From contig JAFXQM010000008.1 of assembly GCA_017527075.1 (NCBI GenBank), positions 143,787-207,786 on the forward strand: 64,000 nt of DNA. The letters run 5' to 3'. Position 1 is the stretch's first letter, and every line of letters starts with the position of its first letter. The notes under the pieces are model-generated. The model saw nothing but the letters and a program-made list of their open reading frames with translations. It did not search any database and was not told the origin of the DNA. Positions 15,985 to 24,143 of the stretch are shown piece by piece. The translations under genes were made by a program, and so were the position numbers. The stretch comes from Selenomonadaceae bacterium (GTDB lineage Bacteria; Bacillota; Negativicutes; Selenomonadales; Selenomonadaceae).

Positions 15985-17091
15985 TTGCTCTATACTTTGA
16001 AAATCCGTTTGTATCCGTCGCCCGAACAATCCGACCAACTTTTGAGAACCATGGCGCGTTTCAACGACGCTTGTAACGTCATCGGCAAAATTGCTTTTGA
16101 GAACAAAACCTTCAGCAAAACTATGTTGCAACGTCTGTGCTATTATCAAATTCGCAATCAATTCAAACTGTCGTCTCAAATGGTTGTCCGCGCCATTGCC
16201 AAAGTCTGTGAATCCTATTCCGCTAAAAACAAACGCGACAAGTTGCACACCTTCAAGCCGCACGGTGCGATTGTCTACGACGACAGGATATTGACGATTA
16301 AATCAATCGACACGGTATCAGTTTTGTCTCTTAACGGAAGGATTTTTATCCCGATGTCTGTTTGCGAATATCATGCGCGAATTTTAAATCATGTTCTCAA
16401 AGTTCGCGGACAAACCGACTTGGGATACATCGACGGAAAATTTTATCTGTTCCTCGTTGCCGAACTGCCCGATAAACCCGAAAATATCCGCGAAGTTTTC
16501 TTGGGTGTTGATTTAGGCATTGCCAAAATCGCTACGACTTCCGACGGCAAATTTTATTCCGGCTCCAAAGTCAAGAATTTGCGTAAAAGGAATTTCAAAT
16601 TGCGGCAGAAGTTGCAGGCTAAGGGCACGAAGTCAGCTAAGCGTTTGCTTAAACGTCGTCGCCGGAAAGAATCAAGATTTGCTACCGATGTCAATCATTG
16701 TATCTCGAAAAGATTAGTTGAAGTCGCAAAAGGCACCCAACGCGCCATTGTCCTCGAAGACCTGAAAGGCATTCGTGAACGAGCAAAAAAAGGCGCGCGG
16801 AAAACGGTTTGTAAGACAATGCGACAAGCTCTGTCTTCATGGAGTTTTTATCAACTGCGTCAATTCATTGAGTACAAGGCGCGAGCGGCGGGAGTGTTGG
16901 TGATTTATGTTGACCCGCGTAACACATCGCGCACTTGCTCAAAATGCGGACACGTTGATAAGAAAAGTCGAAGAGACCAAGAGCATTTTGTCTGTACGGC
17001 GTGCGAACATGCACTAAATGCAGACATCAATGCCGCGTTGAATATTGCTCGGCGCGGGGCTGAAGTCATACAGCCGAACGCGGTGGCGTAA
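15985..17091 (+). CDS. tnpB: TnpB RNA-guided endonuclease
   Basis: 368 residues. RuvC-type catalytic residues are visible: Asp in GVDLGIAKIA, Glu in IVLEDLKGI, Asp in LNADINAALN. A C4 zinc finger (CSKCGH...CTACEH) lies between the last two. The N-terminus (LYTLKIRLYPSPEQ) is typical of OrfB/TnpB. TnpB cuts DNA matching a guide carried by an RNA made from the element's right end. Start is TTG 15985, because the perfect SD GGGAGGTGAT ends 4 nt before it; GTG 15976 overlaps that SD. All catalytic residues are intact, so it may be active. It is convergent with CE2. Confidence 0.9.
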   Translation: MLYTLKIRLYPSPEQSDQLLRTMARFNDACNVIGKIAFENKTFSKTMLQRLCYYQIRNQFKLSSQMVVRAIAKVCESYSAKNKRDKLHTFKPHGAIVYDDRILTIKSIDTVSVLSLNGRIFIPMSVCEYHARILNHVLKVRGQTDLGYIDGKFYLFLVAELPDKPENIREVFLGVDLGIAKIATTSDGKFYSGSKVKNLRKRNFKLRQKLQAKGTKSAKRLLKRRRRKESRFATDVNHCISKRLVEVAKGTQRAIVLEDLKGIRERAKKGARKTVCKTMRQALSSWSFYQLRQFIEYKARAAGVLVIYVDPRNTSRTCSKCGHVDKKSRRDQEHFVCTACEHALNADINAALNIARRGAEVIQPNAVA

Positions 17092-17132
17092 GCTAACTGC
17101 AAGCCCCCGCCTTTAGGCGTGGGGTCTATGAC
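16990..17132 (+). ncRNA. Candidate omega/reRNA scaffold of TnpB
   Basis: By analogy with other TnpB elements, the guide RNA covers the 3' end of tnpB and the right end. A hairpin (17104-17124) precedes the right boundary, and sequence after 17132 would be the guide, i.e. the 3' end region of CE2. The 5' limit given here is approximate. Confidence 0.5.
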
Positions 17133-17137
17133 TTCCT

Positions 17138-18718
17138 TTATCTTTCGTAGAGGTAGCGCAAGGCGTTCAGATTTTGCGTGTTCAAATCTTTGTGGCAGAC
17201 GCAGCCTTTCGAGTTCAGCTCCATCGTCTGACGGTCGGCGGCAGAATATTTTTTCCAGTGCGGAATGAATTCGTTGTCGGGGTTGCCCGTCGCCGCGAAC
17301 GCCGCCCATGACGCTTGAATCGCTTTCACGAGGTTGGGGTTCGGTGCAAAATCTTCAAACGGTATGTCGAAGGTGTACGGAAGGTCGAGAGCGTGGCACG
17401 CGCCCAAATTTTCAATCGGAGCCGGCTCGGTGAACAGATAGAAGTAAACGTCGTCGAATTTCGATTGATATTCGGAGGACAACTCCTGCCCGACGCGCCA
17501 ATCTGTCTGCGTCACAAAATCTGCAAAGGCGTCGTCGGTATCGGGACGTCCGTTGAGCCACTTCCGATAAACTTCCTCAGGCTTTTGCGCTTTGTATCTT
17601 CTCAGGACGGGAGAAATTTTTGTCGGCTCTTTGCGGAACACTTCAAAGAAATTTTCGCCGCCCAGCAAGAACGCGCGCCACTCGTCGGCGGTCGTGCCCG
17701 TCAAAAATTTAACGCCGCGTGCCGCGCCGTCTTTGAGTGCCTTGAACGGGTCGCGCGGAATAAATTTTCCGTCGCACGTCGGCAAAAATTCTGCAATGTT
17801 GCTGCCGCCGTGACTGTTTATGAGTTTCTCGTAAAGATATTTGAGTTCGAAGCCGGATTTCTTCATGAGGTCGCTGACTTTTTTCGCGCCGGTGAATGTC
17901 AGATACGTTTCTGCGAATTGCGCGGAAATGTCCGGCTCGTTATAAAAGTCAACGTGCCCTGACTGCGGAATTACTTTATGGAACAAACCTTTGGCGGCAG
18001 GAATAACCGTCAGCAACATCGTCGAAATGGAGCCGGCACTCTCGCCAAAAACCGTCATGTTGTCGGGGTCGCCGCCGAAGAGCTCGATATTTTCCTTAAC
18101 CCACTTCAACGCCGCAACTTGGTCTTTGATTCCGAGATAACCGCTGTCCTCGAACGAAGAATCAATCGCGCCGAAGTTCATAAAGCCGAGAACGCCCAAC
18201 CGATAATTCAAAGTGACGATAACGACATCTTGCGCCGCCACGAAGTTTGGACCGCTGTAAAGATCCTCGCTCGAATAACCGCTGACGAAAGCTCCGCCGT
18301 AAATGAAAACCATAACGGGTTTATTTTTGCCCGTGCCGCGTGTGAAAATGTTGAGCGTCAAGCAGTCTTCGCCTTGCGGAGTTTCGTCGTCATCTTCCAC
18401 GGGATTATCAACTTTGATGGCCGCCTGAATGGGTGACGCGCCGAATTTTTTTGCGTCGAAAGTTTTGTTGGAGGGGCTCAGAGGTTCGGGCGCGCGCCAG
18501 CGAAGTTTGCCGACGGGCTGTTGAGCAAAGGGAATACCCAGCCATGCGCGAACGCCTTTTTCGTCGACAAAGCCGTTGAACGTGCCGTAACGAGTTTTGA
18601 CAACGCAATCACTCGCCGCGAAAACTTTGCTGTCGGGCAGAAGACCAACCGTGTTGACCGCCAAGAAACTCAGCGCGGCAGTCTTGATGAATTCTCTGCG
18701 AGTTAAGTTTTGAAACAT
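17138..18718 (-). CDS. Tat-exported type-B carboxylesterase (CE2)
   Basis: 526 residues; the most divergent of the five esterases. Tat signal LTRREFIKTAALSFLAVNTVG; COesterase domain with GESAGSIST nucleophile elbow, HALDLPYTF catalytic His region and QGEDCLTLNIF. The oxyanion loop is YGGAF instead of HGGGF, a change that could affect substrate range. Start ATG 18718 (AAGTGAGG upstream) rather than the upstream ATG 18742. It has its own extended -10 promoter (18741-18746) and follows the terminator of CE3. Its 3' end touches the right end of the TnpB element. Confidence 0.87.
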   Translation of the reverse strand: MFQNLTRREFIKTAALSFLAVNTVGLLPDSKVFAASDCVVKTRYGTFNGFVDEKGVRAWLGIPFAQQPVGKLRWRAPEPLSPSNKTFDAKKFGASPIQAAIKVDNPVEDDDETPQGEDCLTLNIFTRGTGKNKPVMVFIYGGAFVSGYSSEDLYSGPNFVAAQDVVIVTLNYRLGVLGFMNFGAIDSSFEDSGYLGIKDQVAALKWVKENIELFGGDPDNMTVFGESAGSISTMLLTVIPAAKGLFHKVIPQSGHVDFYNEPDISAQFAETYLTFTGAKKVSDLMKKSGFELKYLYEKLINSHGGSNIAEFLPTCDGKFIPRDPFKALKDGAARGVKFLTGTTADEWRAFLLGGENFFEVFRKEPTKISPVLRRYKAQKPEEVYRKWLNGRPDTDDAFADFVTQTDWRVGQELSSEYQSKFDDVYFYLFTEPAPIENLGACHALDLPYTFDIPFEDFAPNPNLVKAIQASWAAFAATGNPDNEFIPHWKKYSAADRQTMELNSKGCVCHKDLNTQNLNALRYLYER

Positions 18719-18740
18719 AACCTCACTTCCTTTCAATATC

Positions 18741-18748
18741 ATTATAAC
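18741..18748 (-). promoter_or_regulatory. Extended -10 promoter of CE2
   Basis: Minus strand TGTTATAAT (TG-n-TATAAT; -10 at 18741-18746). No good -35; the upstream DNA is the T-tract side of the CE3 terminator. Confidence 0.55.
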
Positions 18749-18762
18749 ATACGGATACCATA

Positions 18763-18792
18763 AAAAAAAGCTCCGACATAAGTCGAGGCGAT
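18763..18792 (-). terminator. Terminator of the CE5-CE4-CE3 operon
   Basis: Minus strand GCCTCGAC (18789-18782), loop TTAT, GTCGGAGC (18777-18770), then TTTTTTTT. Confidence 0.8.
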
Positions 18793-18805
18793 AAATTTTT
18801 TTTAC

Positions 18806-20359
18806 TCAGCTTTCGTAAACGTAACGCAGGGCGTTCAAGTTTTGCGTGTTCAAATCTTTGTGGCAGACGCAGCCTTTCGAGTTCAGCTCCATCGTCTGAC
18901 GATTGTTGACGGAATATTTTTCCCAGTGCGGAATGAATTCGTTGTCGGGGTTGCCCGTCGCCGCGAATGCCGCCCACGACGATTGAACTTGCTTGACGAG
19001 ATTGGGCTTCGGATTCGGCACAATGTGATCTCCCACATTGAAGGTGTACGGCAAATCGACGGCGTGGCACGAACGCAATTTTTCATTCGTCGACGGCTCG
19101 CTGAACAGATAAAAGTAAACGTCAGCGAACTTCGATTGATATTCCGCCGTCAACTCTTGACCGACGCGCCAATCCAACTGATTCACAAATTCTGCAAAAC
19201 TTTCCACTGTATCGGGGCGATTTTTCAGCCATGATTTATAAATTTCCTCCGGAGTGCGCGAAGTATATTTCATCAAGGCATGAGAAAGATTTTTTGGCTC
19301 TGCGCGGAAGGCTTCAAAGAAATTGTCAAAGTAAAAAAACCAATAACGCCACTCGTCGGCGGTCGTGCCCGTCAAAAGTTTAATTCCGCGTGCGCCGCCG
19401 TCTTTTAGTGCCTTGAATGGGTCAAGCGGCAAAAATTTCCCGTCGAACGTCGGCACATAATCCATCTCCGTTGCCGTGCCGCGAGAATCCGAAACTTTTA
19501 CGTAAAGTTGAAGAAGCTCGTCGGCAGATTTTTTCATCATGTCGCGCATCGACTTCGCGCCGCCCATTTCCATGTAAATTTCTGCCAACGGTGCTGAATA
19601 TTCCGGCGTATTGTACATGTACGAATTACCGGACTGCGGAATTGCTTTTTGGAAAAGATTTTTCGCCGCAGGCGTTACCGCGAGCAACATAACTGACACT
19701 GAGCCTGCGCTTTCTCCAAAAATCGTAATATTATCGGGATTTCCGCCGAATGTCGCGATATTTTCTTTAATCCACTGCAACGCGGCAACTTGGTCTTTAA
19801 TTCCGAGATAACCGCTGTCCTCGAACGAAGAATCAATCGCGCCGAAGTTTACGAAGCCGAAAACGTTCAACCGATAGTTAATCGTGACGATTACAACGTC
19901 ATGCGCCGCCGCAAAGTTGTTTCCGTTGTAAAGCGGATCAGCTGAACCGCCATTTTGAAAGCCGCCGCCGTGAATAAAGACCATGACGGGCAAATTCTTC
20001 TTTTCGCCGCGTGTCCAGATGTTTAAAGTCAAACAATCTTCGCTTTGCGGATTTACAGATGCGCCTTCATTCTCATCAATGTCTTGACAAGCAGTGAATC
20101 CGAATTTTTTCGCGTCGAAAGTTTTATTTGACGGCTTGAGCGGTTGAGGAGCTTGCCAGCGAAGTTTTCCGACGGGCGGTTGAGCAAAGGGAATCCCCAG
20201 CCAAGTTTTTACGCCTTTTTCGTCGACAAAGCCGTTAAAAGTTCCGTAGCGAGTTTTCACGGTGCAATCACTTGCCGCAAAAACGTTAATGGGCATCGCC
20301 ATTGCCAACGCCGCCATTGAGGTTGCCTTGAGGAATTCTCTTCGCGTTAAGTTTGACAT
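18806..20359 (-). CDS. Tat-exported type-B carboxylesterase (CE3)
   Basis: 517 residues, Tat signal LTRREFLKATSMAALAMAMP. COesterase domain with HGGGF oxyanion loop, GESAGSVS nucleophile and HAVDLPYTF His region. Most similar to CE5 (shared TACQDIDENEGASVNPQSED/TTCQEVDENEGASVNPQSED segment). Start ATG 20359, preceded by GAGAGTG; an in-frame ATG at 20401 lies inside CE4 and lacks a ribosome site. It is the last gene of the CE5-CE4-CE3 operon, 13 bp after CE4. Confidence 0.88.
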   Translation of the reverse strand: MSNLTRREFLKATSMAALAMAMPINVFAASDCTVKTRYGTFNGFVDEKGVKTWLGIPFAQPPVGKLRWQAPQPLKPSNKTFDAKKFGFTACQDIDENEGASVNPQSEDCLTLNIWTRGEKKNLPVMVFIHGGGFQNGGSADPLYNGNNFAAAHDVVIVTINYRLNVFGFVNFGAIDSSFEDSGYLGIKDQVAALQWIKENIATFGGNPDNITIFGESAGSVSVMLLAVTPAAKNLFQKAIPQSGNSYMYNTPEYSAPLAEIYMEMGGAKSMRDMMKKSADELLQLYVKVSDSRGTATEMDYVPTFDGKFLPLDPFKALKDGGARGIKLLTGTTADEWRYWFFYFDNFFEAFRAEPKNLSHALMKYTSRTPEEIYKSWLKNRPDTVESFAEFVNQLDWRVGQELTAEYQSKFADVYFYLFSEPSTNEKLRSCHAVDLPYTFNVGDHIVPNPKPNLVKQVQSSWAAFAATGNPDNEFIPHWEKYSVNNRQTMELNSKGCVCHKDLNTQNLNALRYVYES

Positions 20360-20372
20360 AATAACACTCTCT

Positions 20373-21956
20373 TTAATTTTCGTAGACATAACGCAGGGCA
20401 TTTAAGTTTTGATTGTTCAAATTTTTATGTAAGACGCAACCTTTCGAGTTCAGCTCCATTGTTTGGCGATTGCCGGCAGAATATTTTCCCCAGCGCGGAA
20501 TAAATTCGTTGTTCGGGTTGCCGTTCGCCGCGAATGCCGTCCACGACGCTTGAATTTGTTTGACAAGTTTCGGATTCGGATTCAGTAAAAGGTCATCGAA
20601 AGGCTTATTGAACACAAACGACAACTCCAGCGAATGGAACGAGCCCAAATCTTCGCGCAAAGAAAGGTCGCTGAACAGATAATAATACACGTCGTTAAAT
20701 TTCGATTGATTTTCCGCATCCAGCTCTTGCCCGACGCGCCAATCCACTTGATTTACAAAATCCCTGTAGTTTGCTTCGGTGTCTTGTCGCCCATTGAGCC
20801 ATTTTTGATAAACTTCCGCGTCGGTGTGCGAAGTGAGCTTTCTGTATCTGCTCATGACGAGAGAAATTTTTTCGTGAGTTTCTTGGAAGGTTTTAAAATA
20901 ATTTTCGTCATACAGCAACCAGTAGCCCCATTCATCGGCATTGACGCCCGTTAAAAATTTAATTTCGCGCGCCGCGCCGTTTTTCATCGCGGTGAAAGGA
21001 TCGCTTGGCAAAAATTTTCCGTCGCAAGCCGGAATAAAATCAGAGTGAGCCGTTTTGATACGCATTTCAAAAAGTTTTACGTAAATATCTCTAAGCTCGA
21101 CGGCTGATTTTTTCATAAGGTCGCTCATTTTTCTCGTGCCGCTCAAATTCATAAAATCATCCGTAAGCTTGGCGGCATGCTCCATATCGTGAACGAAGCG
21201 CGAAGGTCCCGACTCCGGAATTGCTTTTTGGAATAAATTTTTAGCGGCAGGCGCGACCGAAAGCAACATACAAGAAATTGAGCCGGCACTTTCGCCGAAA
21301 ATCGTAATGTTATCGGGATTGCCGCCGAATGCCGAAATATTTTCTTTAACCCACCTCAACGCCGCGATTTGGTCTTTCAAACCGAGATAGCCCGCGTCTT
21401 TTAACGATGAATCAATCAGTTCGAAGTGCATAAAGCCGAAAATGTTCAGCCGATAATTGAAACTGACAACAATGACATCATTCGACGCCGCAAGATTATT
21501 TCCGTTATAAAGCGGGTCAATTGTGCCGCCGTGCATGAAACTTCCGCCGTGAATGAAAACCATGACGGGCAAATTTTTCTTGTCGCTGCGTTTCCAAATG
21601 TTGAGCGTCAAGCAATCTTCGCTTTGCACGTTTTCAGAGGATTTTTCAAGTTCATCGTCCTCTTGAATGGCAGACGCGCCGAATTTTTTTGCGTCGAAAG
21701 TTTTATCGGACGGTTTCAAGGGTTGAGTAGCTTGCCAGCGAAGTTTTCCGACGGGCGGTTGAGCGTAGGGAATACCCAGCCAAGTTTTGACTCCTTGCTT
21801 GTCGACAAAGCCGTTAAAAGTTCCGTAACGAGTCTTAACCGTGCAATTATCCGCCGCAAAAACTTTTTCGTTGCCGAGCGGAAGACCCGTCGCCGCGAAT
21901 GCAAGTGCCGCCATTGAGGTTGCCTTGAGGAATTCTCTGCGCGTTAAGTTTGACAT
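20373..21956 (-). CDS. Tat-exported type-B carboxylesterase (CE4)
   Basis: 527 residues. Signal LTRREFLKATSMAALAFAATGLP; HGGSF oxyanion loop, GESAGSIS elbow, FHSLELSFVF His region. Close relative of CE1, with long identical stretches (for example FIPACDGKFLPSDPFTA and the VDWRVGQELDAENQSKFNDV segment), although three other esterase genes now separate or flank them. GGGAGTGAT precedes ATG 21956. Middle gene of the operon. Such close pairs suggest duplication of a CE(A)-CE(B) unit. Confidence 0.88.
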   Translation of the reverse strand: MSNLTRREFLKATSMAALAFAATGLPLGNEKVFAADNCTVKTRYGTFNGFVDKQGVKTWLGIPYAQPPVGKLRWQATQPLKPSDKTFDAKKFGASAIQEDDELEKSSENVQSEDCLTLNIWKRSDKKNLPVMVFIHGGSFMHGGTIDPLYNGNNLAASNDVIVVSFNYRLNIFGFMHFELIDSSLKDAGYLGLKDQIAALRWVKENISAFGGNPDNITIFGESAGSISCMLLSVAPAAKNLFQKAIPESGPSRFVHDMEHAAKLTDDFMNLSGTRKMSDLMKKSAVELRDIYVKLFEMRIKTAHSDFIPACDGKFLPSDPFTAMKNGAAREIKFLTGVNADEWGYWLLYDENYFKTFQETHEKISLVMSRYRKLTSHTDAEVYQKWLNGRQDTEANYRDFVNQVDWRVGQELDAENQSKFNDVYYYLFSDLSLREDLGSFHSLELSFVFNKPFDDLLLNPNPKLVKQIQASWTAFAANGNPNNEFIPRWGKYSAGNRQTMELNSKGCVLHKNLNNQNLNALRYVYEN

Positions 21957-21969
21957 AAAATCACTCCCT

Positions 21970-23544
21970 TTAATTTTCATAGAGATAGCGCAAGGCGTTA
22001 AGGTTCTGCGTGTTCAAATTTTTATATAAGACGCAACCTTTCGAGTTCAACTCCATTGTTTGGCGATTGTTGACGGAATATTTTTCCCAATGCGGAATAG
22101 TTTCGTTGTTCGGGTTGCCCGTAGCCGCAAACGCCGCCCACGTCGTTTGAATAACCTTCACAAGCTGTTGCTTCGGATTCGGGACAATGTCATCGCCGAC
22201 GTTGAAGGTATACGGTAAGTCGACGGCGTGACACGAACGCAATTTTTCATCGGGCGACGGCTCGCTGAACAGATACAAGTAAGCGTCACCGAAAGCCGAT
22301 TGATATTCCGCCGCCAACTCCTGCCCGACGCGCCAATCCACCTGCTCAACAAAATCTTCAAAATTTTCAATGGTGTCCGGGCGACCGTTGAGCCACGTAT
22401 GATAAATTTCCTGTGGAGTACGTTTGTTGTATTTTTGCATGACGGGCGAAAAGCTTACGGGATTGTCGCGGAAGGCTTCAAAGAAATTGTCAAAGTAAAA
22501 AAACCAATAACGCCACTCGTCGGCGGTCGTGCCCGTCAAAAGTTTGATTCCGCGAGCGTCGCCGTCTCTGAGTGCCTTGAACGGATCATTCGGCAAAAAT
22601 TTTCCATCGGCGGTCGGCAGATAATCCTTGACGGTTTGTTTAATGCGAGCGTTCCTGACAGTATCGAAAAGGGTGCGGAGTTCGGCGGAAGATTTTTTCA
22701 TCATGTCGCGCATGTTCTTCGCGCCGCCCATTTCCATGTAAGTTTGCGCAACTTCGGCGGAATATTCCGGAGTATTAGTCATATACGAGTTTGCGGACTG
22801 CGGAATTGCTTTTTGGAAAAGATTTTTTGCCGCAGGGGTAACTGCCAGCAACATAATTGACATTGAGCCGGCACTTTCGCCGAAAACCGTAATGTTATCT
22901 GGATTGCCGCCGAATGCCGCGATATTTTCTTTTACCCACGCCAACGCCGCAACTTGGTCTTTCATTCCGAGATAGCCGCTGTCTTCATAGGCAGAATCAA
23001 TCGCGCCGAAGTTCACGAAGCCGAAAACATGGGTACGATAGTTGAACGTTACGATAACGACATCCTGCGCCGCCGCAAAGTTGCTACTGTAATAAAGCGG
23101 GTCGCTTGAGCCGCCGCCTTGAAAGCCGCCGCCGTGAATGAAAACCATGACGGGCAAATTTTTCTTTTCGCCGCGTGTCCAAATGTTCAGCGTCAAACAA
23201 TCTTCACTTTGCGGATTCACGGATGCGCCTTCATTCTCGTCAACTTCTTGACAAGTCGTAAAGCCGAATTTTTTTGCGTCGAAAGTTTTGTTGCTCGGCT
23301 TCAAAGGTTGAGGAGCCTGCCAGCGAAGTTTTCCGACGGGCGGTTGAGCGAAGGGAATGCCCAGCCAAGTTTTGACTCCCTGCTTGTCGACGAAGCCGTT
23401 AAAAGTTCCGTAACGAGTTTTGACGGTGCAATTATCCGCCGCGAAAATTTTTTCGTTGCCGAGCGGCAGACCCGTCGCCGCCAGAGCAAGTGCCGCCATT
23501 GAGGTCGTCTTGATGAATTCTCTGCGAGTTAAGTTTTGAAACAT
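21970..23544 (-). CDS. Tat-exported type-B carboxylesterase (CE5)
   Basis: 524 residues. Starts MFQNLTRREFIKTTSM, like CE2 and unlike the MSN-type starts of CE1, CE3 and CE4. HGGGF oxyanion loop, GESAGSMS nucleophile elbow, HAVDLPYTF His region. First gene of the CE5-CE4-CE3 operon; the stop lies 13 bp before the CE4 start. AGGATAATTTCT precedes ATG 23544 (AAAGG SD). I see no convincing -35/-10 in the 60 bp between it and the terminator of the small peptide gene. Confidence 0.88.
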   Translation of the reverse strand: MFQNLTRREFIKTTSMAALALAATGLPLGNEKIFAADNCTVKTRYGTFNGFVDKQGVKTWLGIPFAQPPVGKLRWQAPQPLKPSNKTFDAKKFGFTTCQEVDENEGASVNPQSEDCLTLNIWTRGEKKNLPVMVFIHGGGFQGGGSSDPLYYSSNFAAAQDVVIVTFNYRTHVFGFVNFGAIDSAYEDSGYLGMKDQVAALAWVKENIAAFGGNPDNITVFGESAGSMSIMLLAVTPAAKNLFQKAIPQSANSYMTNTPEYSAEVAQTYMEMGGAKNMRDMMKKSSAELRTLFDTVRNARIKQTVKDYLPTADGKFLPNDPFKALRDGDARGIKLLTGTTADEWRYWFFYFDNFFEAFRDNPVSFSPVMQKYNKRTPQEIYHTWLNGRPDTIENFEDFVEQVDWRVGQELAAEYQSAFGDAYLYLFSEPSPDEKLRSCHAVDLPYTFNVGDDIVPNPKQQLVKVIQTTWAAFAATGNPNNETIPHWEKYSVNNRQTMELNSKGCVLYKNLNTQNLNALRYLYEN

Positions 23545-23608
23545 AGAAATTATCCTTTCAGAGGAGATTTCGTCGCAAGTCTAACAAAAAATTTTTCAGC
23601 CGTCAAAG

Positions 23609-23640
23609 CAAAAACCCTCCGACGCTCGCCGAAGGATTTT
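23609..23640 (-). terminator. Terminator of the GG-leader peptide gene (T1)
   Basis: Minus strand TCCTTCGGC (23636-23628), loop GAGC, GTCGGAGGG (23623-23615), TTTTTG. Almost identical to the terminator at 24092-24126. Confidence 0.85.
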
Positions 23641-23660
23641 CGTTGATTGAGTTAAAAATT

Positions 23661-23999
23661 TTATTTACCGAACTGCGCGTTGATGTGTTTCCAGGCTTCG
23701 GCTTGAGTGACTTCCTTTCCGCCGATAAAATATTGATTGGATTTGGATTTGCCGGTCAAGTCGCCCCAAATGCTGCCGTCGTCTTTGATTGTGACGCCGT
23801 ATTTCTCAAACGCCGCGCGCAGGTTCACGAAACCTTCGTGGTCGAGAAGAGGCACGCCCGCCAATTCATTTTTGAAAATTTTTACGCCAAGTTTTTCAAA
23901 CGACTGGGCGTCGCTGTAACTTTCCGCGAAGGTGCCGCCCGCCACGTTGTCGAGTTGCTCGTCGTCGAGGAGTTCTTCCTTCAAAATTTCCTTTGACAT
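23661..23999 (-). CDS. Double-glycine leader peptide protein (bacteriocin/RiPP-precursor-like)
   Basis: 112 residues, acidic leader MSKEILKEELLDDEQLDNVAGG followed by a 90-residue mature part (TFAESYSDAQSFEKLGVK...). The ELLDDEQLDNVAGG segment matches GG leaders cut by C39-type peptidases of ABC exporters (class II bacteriocins, NHLP-like precursors). The mature part has a Gly/Asp/Trp stretch (KDDGSIWGDLTGKSKSNQYF) and no cysteine, so disulfides or lanthionines are impossible. GGAGG precedes ATG 23999. It has its own terminator and no adjacent modification enzyme, immunity gene or transporter. The exporters at 57424-63271 have degenerate C39 domains that would bind but not cut. Function unknown; leader call fairly sure. 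Confidence 0.7.
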   Translation of the reverse strand: MSKEILKEELLDDEQLDNVAGGTFAESYSDAQSFEKLGVKIFKNELAGVPLLDHEGFVNLRAAFEKYGVTIKDDGSIWGDLTGKSKSNQYFIGGKEVTQAEAWKHINAQFGK

Positions 24000-24091
24000 G
24001 ATTATCAGCCTCCAAATTTATTTCTTCAGCTTATACGTTTCAAAATCGATTTCGTTACAAACTTTAACAAAAAAATTTTTCTCCGTCAACG

Positions 24092-24126
24092 AAAAACCCT
24101 CCGACGCTCGCCGAAGGGTTTTTTTA
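24092..24126 (-). terminator. Terminator of the AH2-AH1 operon (T2)
   Basis: Minus strand CCCTTCGGC (24118-24110), loop GAGC, GTCGGAGGG (24105-24097), TTTTTC. Sequence twin of T1, 480 bp away. Confidence 0.85.
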
Positions 24127-24143
24127 TTTGAGTCGCTGATTTT

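Larger units (their letters stand above)
15894..17132 (+). mobile_element. IS200/IS605-family element carrying only tnpB
   Basis: Boundaries come from paralogue comparison. CE5/CE4 and CE4/CE3 junctions read start codon-atcac-tccctttaat-stop region, while CE2/CE1 reads start codon-atatcac (to 15893), then 1.24 kb, then ttcctttatc (from 17133). Left end: hairpin GCCGCC...GGCGGC (15902-15924). Right end: hairpin CCCCCGCC-ttta-GGCG-t-GGGG (17104-17124). No tnpA, so it is non-autonomous. There is no obvious target duplication, as expected for this family. Confidence 0.8.

Noticed and set aside
14305..16263. Longer CE1 protein starting at 16263
   Set aside because: The extra codons cross the TnpB element in antisense; the Tat signal begins at ATG 15885.
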